Positions 21,976 to 30,495 of a stretch of 64,000 nt of DNA are shown here, in pieces. Source of the stretch: CAZWTD01 sp964637345 (lineage in GTDB: Bacteria > Patescibacteriota > Patescibacteriia > HK-STAS-PATE-3); contig CAZWTD010000001.1 in the NCBI GenBank assembly GCA_964637345.1, positions 22,092-86,091 of the forward strand, in the 5' to 3' direction. A model generated the notes under the pieces. That model was not told the origin of the DNA and made no database searches. It saw only the letters and a program-made list of their open reading frames with translations. How positions within the stretch are numbered: position 1 is the first letter of the stretch; each line of letters opens with the position of its first letter. The position numbers and the translations under genes are program-made.

Positions 21976-23065
21976 GGTGCGTGTTCTCTATGTGGCTCGG
22001 GGCGTTCCGCCGATCGTTGGGGGAATGGAGCGTTATAGCGGCGATTTGATCGCTTCTGGGTCAGCTGATAGCTCTCAAGCCTTCACCTGGTCAGGCAGCC
22101 GGGTGCATTTGCTTTGGTGGATTCCTTGGACCTGGTTTCGAACTGTTTGGTGTTTGGCGAGCGGCGCTTACGATGTGCTCCATGTTACTGACGCACTCCT
22201 CGCGCCTTTTTTTCTTTCCGCCGCCCGTCTGACTGGCGTTCCAATTGTTGTCACAACTCACGCACTCGACGTAGTTTGGTCACCTGCAGTCTATCAGTGG
22301 TGCATGAGGATGTTCCTCCCTCGATGTGATAGGCTTGTTGCGGTTAGCCAGGCGACCGCTCGAGAGTGCGAAGCACGTGGCGTGAAACCCGAGCAGATAA
22401 CCATTATTCCCAACGGTATCCACCCAGCTTCGATGACTGATCGAGCCGTGGCCCGCAGTCACCTTCTCGAAACCTACGGCCTGCCTCCAAATTCGTTTAT
22501 CCTCTTGAGTGTTGGTCGCCTGATTGAAAGAAAAAATCTCGCTTGGTTTATCGAATGTGTGTTGCCGCGCTTACCGGAACGAGCCATTCTTCTCGTCCTC
22601 GGTGATGGACCAGAATTCGAGAAGTTGAGTCGAATCTCCCGCGCCAGCGCCCATACAAACCAGATTCGTTTCGCTGGACGCGTATCATCAGCCGAGCGAG
22701 ATCTCGCGTATGACGGAAGTGACCTTTTTCTCATGCCGAACCGAAGCGTTCCCGGCGACGCTGAGGGTTTTGGGATCGTGAATATTGAAGCTGCTTCGCA
22801 CGGCTTGCCCGTGGTCGCGTCGCGGCTCGAAGGGATTACCGAAGCCGTCATCGACGGGGAAAATGGCCGTACCCTGCCACCAGAAGATACCGAAGCGTTC
22901 GTTGAGACTATTCAGCACTTCATGGATCATGAAGTCGAACGTCAGAGGCTCGCTGAACGGGCACGACAGTTTACGATCGCACGTTTTGATTGGACTGAGC
23001 TCGCGAAGCAGTACCACAATCTTTACCAACAGCTTTGCTCTGGAATGCGCAGGAGGGGAGCATGA
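21953..23065 (+). CDS. GT4 family glycosyltransferase
   Basis: 370 residues from ATG 21953 (MLPTNSTKVRVLYVARGVPP); an in-frame ATG at 21932 is possible. The N-terminal Rossmann part has the acceptor-side PPIVGGMERYSGDL loop, and the C-terminal part has the donor-binding motifs LSVGRLIERKNLAWFIE, VLGDGPEFEKL and the E-x7-E motif DAEGFGIVNIEAASHGLPVV. These define retaining GT-B enzymes of family GT4. The donor and acceptor are unknown. It overlaps the GT2 before it and the GT4 after it (ATGA). Confidence 0.9.
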   Translation: MLPTNSTKVRVLYVARGVPPIVGGMERYSGDLIASGSADSSQAFTWSGSRVHLLWWIPWTWFRTVWCLASGAYDVLHVTDALLAPFFLSAARLTGVPIVVTTHALDVVWSPAVYQWCMRMFLPRCDRLVAVSQATARECEARGVKPEQITIIPNGIHPASMTDRAVARSHLLETYGLPPNSFILLSVGRLIERKNLAWFIECVLPRLPERAILLVLGDGPEFEKLSRISRASAHTNQIRFAGRVSSAERDLAYDGSDLFLMPNRSVPGDAEGFGIVNIEAASHGLPVVASRLEGITEAVIDGENGRTLPPEDTEAFVETIQHFMDHEVERQRLAERARQFTIARFDWTELAKQYHNLYQQLCSGMRRRGA

Positions 23066-24237
23066 CGATCGTATACTTTTTAGTAAAATTTGAGCCGACA
23101 ACCGGAAAATCTAAGCACGTGCTTGAGGTTTCCCGCCGTTTAGTTCAACAAGGAGTAACCGTCCATCTTATTACCAATCGCGTTCGATGGGCGGGGCCGC
23201 CTGAAGCCTTGGCTCATTTGCAGATACATCAATTGGGCGGAGGTGTGAATCAGGCCTATCTCAAAACCCGGCAGGTTGCGGAGCTTGTGAACAAGATCCA
23301 GCCCGATGTTTTTGAACTACACGGCGGTCTGTCGATGACGCTGTTTGCCAGATCCTTTGCACAGGCAGTAGGGGTTCCAACTGTCGTTAATATTCATAGT
23401 CAGCCGTCAGACCTCTGGCGGGAGTGGCGGCACCTGCAGTTTGTTGATTGGTTTCGGAATCGACGATACGTTGCAGATGTTGATGACCTCGTCGGTTTGA
23501 CGTTGAAGGCCTTTGGCCTCTCGCGACTTTTACGCCACCCCGGCATTCGTGCGGTTTTTGTTCCGAGCCGTCAGCTTCAACGGGCGATTGGTGAGGACGC
23601 GCGCGTCCGCTACCTCCCGTCAGGCGCTCAATTACCAGCGGTAATCCCTGATCGTCACATCGCCAACGCTCAATTGACCTTACTGTTTTTTGGTCGCGCC
23701 GTTATGGTTCGAGGTATTGATACGCTCATCAGGGCATTCGAACGACTGGCTCGTTCTGAACAAACACTCCAACTGCAGTTGCTATTATTAGATGACGTCG
23801 ATACAAAACGCATTCAGACTCTCGTTAGTCGTTCGCCATTTCGTAACCGCATGGACGTTCTTGTCGGGCGTCAGGGGGCTATGGTTGAATTTTTTGCTCA
23901 AGCAACGGTGGCCGTTTTCCCTTTCCGAAGTTCTGGCTGTATTCCAGAACAGCCCCTGACCCTTATTGAGGCAATGGCCTATGGGGTGCCTGTGGTGACT
24001 TGTCCGGTTGGTACAGTCGGTGAGATTATTCGTCATGGGGAGAATGGACTTCTCGTCTCCCCCAATAGACCAACTGAGCTTGCGAAAGCCATTGAATCAC
24101 TCCTTCATGATCCAGTCCAACGCGAGCGGTTGGGCGTCGCTGGGCGAGCGACCGTGAATGAACGCTTTAATTGGGATACAATAGCAGAGCAGACTCGACT
24201 TGTGTATGAAGAACTTCGATCCCAACCAAGTGAATAA
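23062..24237 (+). CDS. GT4 family glycosyltransferase
   Basis: 391 residues. The start at 23062 is chosen because AGGAGG (23051-23056) lies 5 nt upstream and an ATGA overlap couples it to the previous gene. A glycogen-synthase-like N-terminal loop (FEPTTGKSKHVLEVSRRL) and a donor domain with LTLLFFGRAVMVRGIDTL, VLVGRQGAMVEFFAQA and EQPLTLIEAMAYGVPVV support family GT4. The substrate is not assignable. Its last codons overlap the start of the next gene. Confidence 0.9.
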   Translation: MTIVYFLVKFEPTTGKSKHVLEVSRRLVQQGVTVHLITNRVRWAGPPEALAHLQIHQLGGGVNQAYLKTRQVAELVNKIQPDVFELHGGLSMTLFARSFAQAVGVPTVVNIHSQPSDLWREWRHLQFVDWFRNRRYVADVDDLVGLTLKAFGLSRLLRHPGIRAVFVPSRQLQRAIGEDARVRYLPSGAQLPAVIPDRHIANAQLTLLFFGRAVMVRGIDTLIRAFERLARSEQTLQLQLLLLDDVDTKRIQTLVSRSPFRNRMDVLVGRQGAMVEFFAQATVAVFPFRSSGCIPEQPLTLIEAMAYGVPVVTCPVGTVGEIIRHGENGLLVSPNRPTELAKAIESLLHDPVQRERLGVAGRATVNERFNWDTIAEQTRLVYEELRSQPSE

Positions 24238-25138
24238 TCCCGTCCGCTCTGCGCTGAGCGTATTGCGAGGCGAATCCGCGCCTCCGCCGAATCATCGCTG
24301 GGTCAAACAAAACCATCTCTCTGCCGTGTTTGATTCTCGCCGGCCTTTTCATAAAGACTTTTGGGTGTCAGTTGGGGACCTCGAGTCTCGACTTCAAGCG
24401 GCCGGACTTGACCATATTTTTATAAAAACCGTTCGAAGTTTTCCTTCTGATGATAGTAATATTGATGTAGTGTTTCGTTCTGAGCGGGACTTCCAGGCAG
24501 CGCGAAAGATTGCCGAGGCAGATGGTCGTCAGGCTACCTATAGTTATCACGAGCCTGATAAAATCATGTATAGAAAATTCACCAACCGTTCCGAGGTTCA
24601 GCCGGGCTGGCATTTCCATCGAGGCGTAACCTGGAATGGAGTGCCATACCTTCCAAATGAGGTCCTTTTTTCCAAAAGTCAGGTGAAGCAGCATGAAGGG
24701 TTTCTCCTACGGGTTCCTAGTGACGAAATCGCCCTTCTCATCTACTCCGGACACGCCCTATTTGAGAATTTTGTTCTCCCGCTGGGCGAATTGTATGATG
24801 TTGCGGTATTGAGTCGGACAATCAAGGATTGGGATGCAATATACGCCTATGCACGCGAGGAGGGCTGGGAAGGCGGCCTGAAAGCCTATATTCGGCTCTC
24901 AAAGGCCTTAGCCACGCAACTTGGGGTAGAGAACGCTCTGCCAGAGATTGGAACAGCGAGGGTCCATCTAGGGGCTTTCCCTTATCGGCTACCTTGGGGG
25001 ATCGAAGCAGGGGTGTTTCTTAGTAGAATACGGCATAATGTCCGAACCCGTCGGTTTCGATATGCGTTTCGCGAGCTGTATGCCTATCCGTTTTTCTTCG
25101 TCTTAGAACAAGGTAAGCTTTTTCTCGGGTATGCCTAA
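24206..25138 (+). CDS. Nucleotidyltransferase-like protein (NTP_transf_5-like)
   Basis: 310 residues from ATG 24206, overlapping the GT4 stop by 32 nt. The middle shows a short strand pair with DDSNIDVVFRSERDF (about 75-89), reminiscent of the D-x-D site of minimal nucleotidyltransferases. The second half (PSDEIALLIYSGHALFENF..LGELYDVAVL, then DWDAIYAYAREEGW) resembles the helical part of the uncharacterised nucleotidyltransferase family found next to polysaccharide genes. I infer a nucleotidyl- or phosphotransfer role in glycan assembly. The resemblance is weak and the acid residues are not certain. A thymidylate-kinase-like gene overlaps its end by 8 nt, which is a recurrent pairing. Confidence 0.6.
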   Translation: MKNFDPNQVNNPVRSALSVLRGESAPPPNHRWVKQNHLSAVFDSRRPFHKDFWVSVGDLESRLQAAGLDHIFIKTVRSFPSDDSNIDVVFRSERDFQAARKIAEADGRQATYSYHEPDKIMYRKFTNRSEVQPGWHFHRGVTWNGVPYLPNEVLFSKSQVKQHEGFLLRVPSDEIALLIYSGHALFENFVLPLGELYDVAVLSRTIKDWDAIYAYAREEGWEGGLKAYIRLSKALATQLGVENALPEIGTARVHLGAFPYRLPWGIEAGVFLSRIRHNVRTRRFRYAFRELYAYPFFFVLEQGKLFLGYA

Positions 25139-25715
25139 TCCATCTGGAAAAAAACGTATCATTGCTTTTTCAGGCGTTGATGGGAGCGGGAAGACAACCC
25201 AGGCGAAACGTCTCGCCTCGGCGCTCGAGAGATTGTATGGCGCGGGCGCGGTTGTTTACCGCCACGGGAATCGTCCGTGGATTCATCAACGGCAGGCAGG
25301 GTTCGCCCAACGACGCTCTTGGCTGATGAGTATTCTGATCATCAAAAAAGATCTACTCAAGATTTGGCTCGACCTTCTCCGTCGACCCGGGCCGATCGTC
25401 ATTTTTGATCGTTTTGTTGATGACGCAGTAGCAAAGTTTATGTTTTATCACCCAGGCCACGCCTGGGTCATTTCATGGGTGCGTTTTTTCTCGCCAAGAG
25501 CAGATTGCTTATTTTGGCTCGACGTTCCGGCCGCTGTCAGTTATGAACGCGACCGAGAGCATCCTTTTGCGTATCATGAACGAAAACATGCCGCCTACAA
25601 TAGAGCTTTTCAGTCGTATCGGAACGGCCGCGTCATTCGAGTCGACGCCAGCCGCACGCCTGATGAGGTTGCGGACGATATTTGGCAATCGGTTGAAGGG
25701 CGAAACAAAGTATGA
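25131..25715 (+). CDS. Thymidylate-kinase-like P-loop kinase
   Basis: 194 residues. Walker A GVDGSGKTTQAKRL is at about 15-28, DRF is in IVIFDRFVDD (about 99-107), and a lid-like Arg region is in SYERDREHPF. This is the dTMP-kinase fold. It lacks the standard TYR-type substrate motif, and the middle part (FYHPGHAWVISWVRFF) is unlike housekeeping Tmk. It lies between a nucleotidyltransferase-like gene and a GT4 with ATGA overlap, so it may phosphorylate a glycan precursor or a nucleotide for sugar activation. Housekeeping thymidylate kinase remains possible. Confidence 0.78.
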   Translation: MPNPSGKKRIIAFSGVDGSGKTTQAKRLASALERLYGAGAVVYRHGNRPWIHQRQAGFAQRRSWLMSILIIKKDLLKIWLDLLRRPGPIVIFDRFVDDAVAKFMFYHPGHAWVISWVRFFSPRADCLFWLDVPAAVSYERDREHPFAYHERKHAAYNRAFQSYRNGRVIRVDASRTPDEVADDIWQSVEGRNKV

Positions 25716-26854
25716 AGCGTGTCGGAATTATCACCTACCAAGCTTTTCCGCGAGGTGAAGGTGGGGGAACGCGCTATGCAGCTACCTTAGCCCGTTGGGC
25801 GTCTACAGCTGGGTACGCAGTAACACTTATTGCCCGCTCTCCTGATGCGTCTGAACATTGTAGTCGCGTCGACAATATAGATATCGTTGAACTTGGCGGC
25901 TTTCGAATCCGCTCGCTCCCGAGCGCCCGGTTTATTGATCGCGATTTCTTTTTTGCGAAGGCGATTCGTCGGTATCTCAGTCGCGAGGGTCCGGAATTTG
26001 ATCTTCTTCATACGATCATTCCTGATACGTTTCGGGCAATACCAAGGAACTTGCGCAGCCGAACAATCGTTTCAGTTATTGAAGATTTTTGGACGCCGAA
26101 AATATTTTGGGCGAGCCGTTTTCTCAACCGTTTCCAACAAGCTCAAGCCGTTTTGGCAACGCGAGAAGCGGGACTTGTCACACTTCCAAGTCAGACGGCG
26201 TTCGATTTTTTCCGTGAGCACCTTCGGGCGGACCCGCATCGGCTGCGCCTTATTTATGATTTTGTCGATGAGTCGATTTTTCCAACCGAGGGATCTACGG
26301 TTCTTTCCGAAACCCCGCGTCTCTTTGTCCCGCAGCGGGCCGTGGCCCAGAAAAAGGTTGATACCGCTATCCGTGCGTTCCTTGAACTTCGGCAAGGTTG
26401 GCCGAGGCTGCGTTTAGCGATCGCCGGGGGAGGACCATTAGTGCCACGTCTCAAAAAATTGTCCAAGCGACTAGGCTGCGCTGACGGAATAGAGTGGCTC
26501 GGCGTTGTTCCGTTTTTACAGATGCAAGAGCAGTACCGCTCTTCTGACGTTGTGATTATTACGTCTGCTTCGGAAGGTGCTCAGCCGTCGCCAACAGCTG
26601 CCGAGGCAATGGCCTGCGGGCGCCCGGTGATCATGACTGACGTTTGTGATACCGACCGAGTGTTTCAAGACTGCGTGCCCCAATATCAACCCGGAGACGT
26701 CCAAGGCCTCGTCCGTTGTACGGAAAAAATATTAGGAGATTACCAAGCTTCGCTCAAGCAGGCAGCTATTGCCCGGGAGCGGATTCTTAGGCGGTTTTCC
26801 CTGCACGAGTTTCTTGGGCGGGTTGATGACGCGTATCGACTACTCGCCAGTTGA
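25712..26854 (+). CDS. GT4 family glycosyltransferase
   Basis: 380 residues: an N-terminal GGGTRYAATLARWA loop, then LFVPQRAVAQKKVDTAIRAF, LAIAGGGPLVPRLKKL and EGAQPSPTAAEAMACGRPVI (E-x7-E donor site), typical of retaining GT-B enzymes. The start is coupled to the kinase by ATGA. It is the last gene of the long plus-strand run beginning near 15.8 kb, and its 3' end overlaps the convergent flippase gene by 15 nt. Confidence 0.9.
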   Translation: MKRVGIITYQAFPRGEGGGTRYAATLARWASTAGYAVTLIARSPDASEHCSRVDNIDIVELGGFRIRSLPSARFIDRDFFFAKAIRRYLSREGPEFDLLHTIIPDTFRAIPRNLRSRTIVSVIEDFWTPKIFWASRFLNRFQQAQAVLATREAGLVTLPSQTAFDFFREHLRADPHRLRLIYDFVDESIFPTEGSTVLSETPRLFVPQRAVAQKKVDTAIRAFLELRQGWPRLRLAIAGGGPLVPRLKKLSKRLGCADGIEWLGVVPFLQMQEQYRSSDVVIITSASEGAQPSPTAAEAMACGRPVIMTDVCDTDRVFQDCVPQYQPGDVQGLVRCTEKILGDYQASLKQAAIARERILRRFSLHEFLGRVDDAYRLLAS

Positions 26855-28303
26855 GGTCTCCGAAGGGGGCACTTCAGTAGCTTTTGAACGCCCGACTAAG
26901 GCTCGAAGCCGGTTGAGGTCTTTTGGGAGTATCTCTCGGAACAGCCAAAGGAAGGCGAGGTAGACGAGTCCTCCTCCCAATAACTGGGCGAAGAGCCAGA
27001 GAGAATGAATGTGGAACACGACCGTCAGTCCAGACAGTATTGCAGCTAGTAGGGCGTTTCGCGCGCTGCGCCAGTCGATGAGCAGAACGCGTTCGCGATG
27101 AATGAAGAGAATAGAAACGAGTAACCCTAAGGCGCTGGAGAGTGTTGATGAGGATGCTGCGCCAAGTATTCCGAAGCGTGGGATAAGGAGCAAATTCAGG
27201 GCGAGGTTCAGGGCGATCATGCCGATCGTAATCCACGCGACTCGGGCTGGATTCGATAAGCCAACAAGGATCGTTGTGTAAATTTGGAAGAAGACGAGCA
27301 TGCCGACGCTGCCGAGGAGAATAATTAAGGATGAACTGGCTCCGGCGTAGGCCTGACCGAACAGTAACGGAAGAAGCGCGCCCGCTGTTAATCCGACAAG
27401 TACAACCAGAGGGAGGAGAAGGAGGAGGGCATAACGATTTACCTCTCGGACAATTCGTTGCAGCTCAGGGAAGGCTGATTGCTTCAGGTAGGCAACGGTA
27501 GGCAGAAGCGTTAAGAGGAGTCCCGTGAAGAGGTAGAAGGGCATTCGAGCGAGCGTTGTCGAAGCGACGTACCAGCCGACACGCGGATCGGTTCCGAGGA
27601 GGTGCTTTACGAGAAAGACATCCAGGTTGATAAAAAGCGGGAAGATGATGAGATAAATTGTGAGCGAAAGAGCGTACCCATAAAAACGTCGAGCTGGAAT
27701 TTTTTCGGTGTGTTCAATCGGGCGTACGTAATGCCATCCGTAGAGCGCGCCAGCAAATGAGGAAAGAAGATAGGCGACGAGAATCGTCGATGGTTGGGCG
27801 TGTAGAACGAGAGCAATGACTATCAAAAGAAATTTGACAACGGCGATGACAATTTTTACTTTGGCCACAGAGGAAAATTCGCGTTGTCCCGAGAGAATTC
27901 CTTGCAAGAGTCCGCGGGCGCTGTAGAAGGGGAGAATGATAGCGACAACCCGCAGGAGCGAGGTCATCGCCTCGTCGCCAAACCATCTGGCGATATTGGG
28001 GGCAAACACCCAAAGCGGCATCGCAACGACGACAAAAAGGAGCAGCTGAGCTATTGAGGAATGTCGAATGAGGTTGCGCCCGGCTTGGGGCTGTTCAGCA
28101 ATAAATTTTGAAAGTGACTGCGAAAGGCCGGTGATGACGACAAACTCAACGATGTTTAAAATATAGACCGCAACGCCAAAAGTACCGTATTCGGTTGGGG
28201 TCAAGCTGCGGCCAATGAGAATCTGTGCGATATAACCAATAGCCAAAAAGATAAGATTTGAAATACTCATCCAGGCCGTTCCTCGTAGGAATTGGCTCTT
28301 CAT
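26840..28303 (-). CDS. Polysaccharide flippase (Wzx/MATE-like)
   Basis: 487 residues with about 12-14 hydrophobic helices, short loops and the N-terminal layout of lipid-linked oligosaccharide flippases (FLRGTAWMSISNLIFLAIGY..., GRSLTPTEYGTFGVA). It should turn undecaprenyl-linked repeat units to the outer face of the membrane. It is coupled to the upstream GT-C-like gene by an ATGA overlap. A second flippase lies at 41284-42663, which suggests two glycan export routes. Confidence 0.88.
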   Translation of the reverse strand: MKSQFLRGTAWMSISNLIFLAIGYIAQILIGRSLTPTEYGTFGVAVYILNIVEFVVITGLSQSLSKFIAEQPQAGRNLIRHSSIAQLLLFVVVAMPLWVFAPNIARWFGDEAMTSLLRVVAIILPFYSARGLLQGILSGQREFSSVAKVKIVIAVVKFLLIVIALVLHAQPSTILVAYLLSSFAGALYGWHYVRPIEHTEKIPARRFYGYALSLTIYLIIFPLFINLDVFLVKHLLGTDPRVGWYVASTTLARMPFYLFTGLLLTLLPTVAYLKQSAFPELQRIVREVNRYALLLLLPLVVLVGLTAGALLPLLFGQAYAGASSSLIILLGSVGMLVFFQIYTTILVGLSNPARVAWITIGMIALNLALNLLLIPRFGILGAASSSTLSSALGLLVSILFIHRERVLLIDWRSARNALLAAILSGLTVVFHIHSLWLFAQLLGGGLVYLAFLWLFREILPKDLNRLRALVGRSKATEVPPSETSTGE

Positions 28304-30003
28304 TGTTGGGTTGGGTCAGTGGACGGATTTTTTGGTTCTTTGAGAATAGAGTACAGCCGGACCGAGGTTCCAGAAGGGCGAGCCACTGAGTAGAGAAGCG
28401 AGAAGAAGCGTTGGCCCTCGGGGGTATCAATTGTTTGATTCAGTCCCGTTGGAAGAATAGAGTCGTACAGTCCATTTGTTAGCGTTTGCTCCTCGTCGAT
28501 AAGAAGATATTCGACAGGGTAGTGTCGAAAAAGCTGATAAGAATATTCCGGGCTCGAGGAATCATAGGCCTCAGGTAGGAGAGCCCCGCCTCCTTCTGAA
28601 ATCCAAAACCTCGATCGGCCTCCGTACTTCACGATATTTGTTCCTGCCGAAATAATGATAGCGTCAGCCGGTAGCTGGTCCTGAATGTAGGCACCAAGTG
28701 ATTGATAGGCCTTCACCGATTCTGGTTTTTGACGACCAGCGTTTTTAAAGGTAAGGGTATGCAAATTTCGTTCAAAGGAAATGAGGGATATGACTGTGAC
28801 ACTGCAAAGAATAAAGGGACGAAGAATTCGGCCCCGGTTGCGAAGCCAGTCTGAAATAGTAATCAGTCCTGATCCGAATAATATTCCAATGAGCGCGATT
28901 CCGAGAACATGGTATTGCCAAAGAGAAGAGTGGGTCACCTGCGCAAAAAGAATATTAATGCAGAGGCTTGCGAAAAGGATAACCCCCGTGAGGCGTTGTT
29001 CTCGTAAAATGCGAATGAGTCCAGCCAAACAGATAAACAGTCCGAGTACGAACAGCCATCGGTAGGCGCCGAACACATCATCTGACGTATCATAGGTAAA
29101 AGGAAAGGCGAAGAAGGCAGCTGTCGTATGGACGAGGGATTGATTGGGGGTCCGGTAGCCAATTCGACCGCGGAGCACGTCGGCGGCGGCCTGGTCGGCC
29201 GGGTATTTATTATCGATTAGTTTTTCAATTAAGGGGATCTTATCAAGAATTCCGGAGGTTCCCGCGCCGGGGACGTAACCAATCGTTCCGTTTCGTTTCA
29301 AATGCTCAATTTGAAAGGGAAGCGTGATGAGTAGCGCGACCGCCAGAATAGCGCTCGCCGTAAGAAAAAAACGGACTCGAGCACGAATGAGTCCAGGAAT
29401 GAAGAGGCAGAGTAGGATCAAAACAAAAAGAAGGGGAGCGAGGAGAATCCCTTGCTGCTTAATACTCATTGCTAAACCGGTGCTGATGGCGGTTAGAAAC
29501 GCCCAACGTAGTTTTTTTGTTTCAAGCCAGAGGAGAAAAAAGGCTAGCGCTCCGAGTGAAACCGCAAGCAGCGGCTGTTCGAGTGAAGGAGTGAGGGCGA
29601 AGCGTCGGAGATTAAGAAGGCTCGCCGCCATTGCCCCTAAGAACGCCATCCGAAGGTTGAGACGCGACAGAATCGAGAAGGCAGCCAAAGCCGTTAATGC
29701 CGCGAAGAAAGGAGACGAGAGCTGAAGGGCAACCGACCCAATCCGGGTTAATAGACCATAAAAAAAGTAGGCCGTCTCCGGGTAATTGATTGGCGCGTAG
29801 ACCGGTGCGCCGTCAGCTGAAAAGGACATGACAAAATCAGTATTTTCTTTTATCGGCCAGCCTTGCGAGGCTACTTGGCGGGCGATGAGTTCATGATATT
29901 GCCCATCCCCATGAATCGGCGTTGAAAAAACATATATCGCCGTAATGAGAAAAACGAGTCCGGCGATTCCGATGCGGAGAACGGCGTAGCGTTGATTCAC
30001 CAT
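28300..30003 (-). CDS. Multi-pass GT-C-like membrane glycosyltransferase
   Basis: 567 residues with about 10-11 membrane helices in the first 400 and a soluble C-terminal outer domain. The first outer loop has PIHGDGQYHELIARQ, an acidic position in the place where PMT/ArnT-type GT-C enzymes keep their catalytic Asp. Such enzymes use polyprenyl-phosphate sugars as donors. Assignment to the class is from topology and that loop only. It heads a two-gene minus-strand operon with the flippase, and a promoter is seen at 30043-30071. Confidence 0.72.
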   Translation of the reverse strand: MVNQRYAVLRIGIAGLVFLITAIYVFSTPIHGDGQYHELIARQVASQGWPIKENTDFVMSFSADGAPVYAPINYPETAYFFYGLLTRIGSVALQLSSPFFAALTALAAFSILSRLNLRMAFLGAMAASLLNLRRFALTPSLEQPLLAVSLGALAFFLLWLETKKLRWAFLTAISTGLAMSIKQQGILLAPLLFVLILLCLFIPGLIRARVRFFLTASAILAVALLITLPFQIEHLKRNGTIGYVPGAGTSGILDKIPLIEKLIDNKYPADQAAADVLRGRIGYRTPNQSLVHTTAAFFAFPFTYDTSDDVFGAYRWLFVLGLFICLAGLIRILREQRLTGVILFASLCINILFAQVTHSSLWQYHVLGIALIGILFGSGLITISDWLRNRGRILRPFILCSVTVISLISFERNLHTLTFKNAGRQKPESVKAYQSLGAYIQDQLPADAIIISAGTNIVKYGGRSRFWISEGGGALLPEAYDSSSPEYSYQLFRHYPVEYLLIDEEQTLTNGLYDSILPTGLNQTIDTPEGQRFFSLLYSVARPSGTSVRLYSILKEPKNPSTDPTQQ

Positions 30004-30042
30004 GAGTAGTCGGAGGCCCTTCCATCACTCATAAACCGCCTC

Positions 30043-30071
30043 ATCATACTGGTTTTTGTCGCTTGACGCAA
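30043..30071 (-). promoter_or_regulatory. Possible promoter for 30003 operon
   Basis: On the minus strand TTGCGT (30066-30071), 17 nt, then TATGAT (30043-30048). The -10 is good and the -35 is weak. Its upstream edge lies only 5 nt from the divergent promoter at 30077. Confidence 0.45.
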
Positions 30072-30076
30072 CTTCG

Positions 30077-30105
30077 TTGACGGGCACACATACGCTTGTT
30101 ATGCT
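30077..30105 (+). promoter_or_regulatory. Promoter for 30115 operon
   Basis: TTGACG (30077-30082), 17 nt, TATGCT (30100-30105). The expected start near 30112 is about 3 nt before the ATG at 30115, a near-leaderless arrangement. Confidence 0.65.
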
Positions 30106-30114
30106 CGAAGAGCT

Positions 30115-30495
30115 ATGATCATGCATCAACCTCAAAAACAAGCTCATTGGCGCGCTCTCGTACTTGAGGCTTTTCTCTCACTCTTTGTGGTCACCGCCCT
30201 GTTGACATGTGCGGAATACGCCTGGCCGGGTTCGGTATCGCGTTTTCTTTCTACGAGTATATTCCCGATTTTGACAACCTTTTTGGGGTTGATTGTGGTT
30301 ATTCTCGATACGAAGGTTGAGGACGGTCCGATGTCGCGCTTTATGGTTTTGCCCGTGATTCTAGGAGGGCTTGTCCTTTTTCTTATTTCTGATCTGTCCC
30401 TTTTGGGTCGCGTTCTTTTTGGACTAGGTTACGTCCTTCTGATTTGCGCGACGCTCTATCCAAAAGTCATCGGTTTTCGCGAAGTTGATGAATAG
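30115..30495 (+). CDS. Small polytopic membrane protein
   Basis: 126 residues with about four hydrophobic helices and a charged C-terminus (KVIGFREVDE). The family is not recognised. It starts just after a promoter. Its stop overlaps the ATG of the next gene (30488), a GT-C-like enzyme, so it may be a small partner of that enzyme. An alternative ATG two codons in (30121) would give a leader of about 9 nt. Confidence 0.72.
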   Translation: MIMHQPQKQAHWRALVLEAFLSLFVVTALLTCAEYAWPGSVSRFLSTSIFPILTTFLGLIVVILDTKVEDGPMSRFMVLPVILGGLVLFLISDLSLLGRVLFGLGYVLLICATLYPKVIGFREVDE

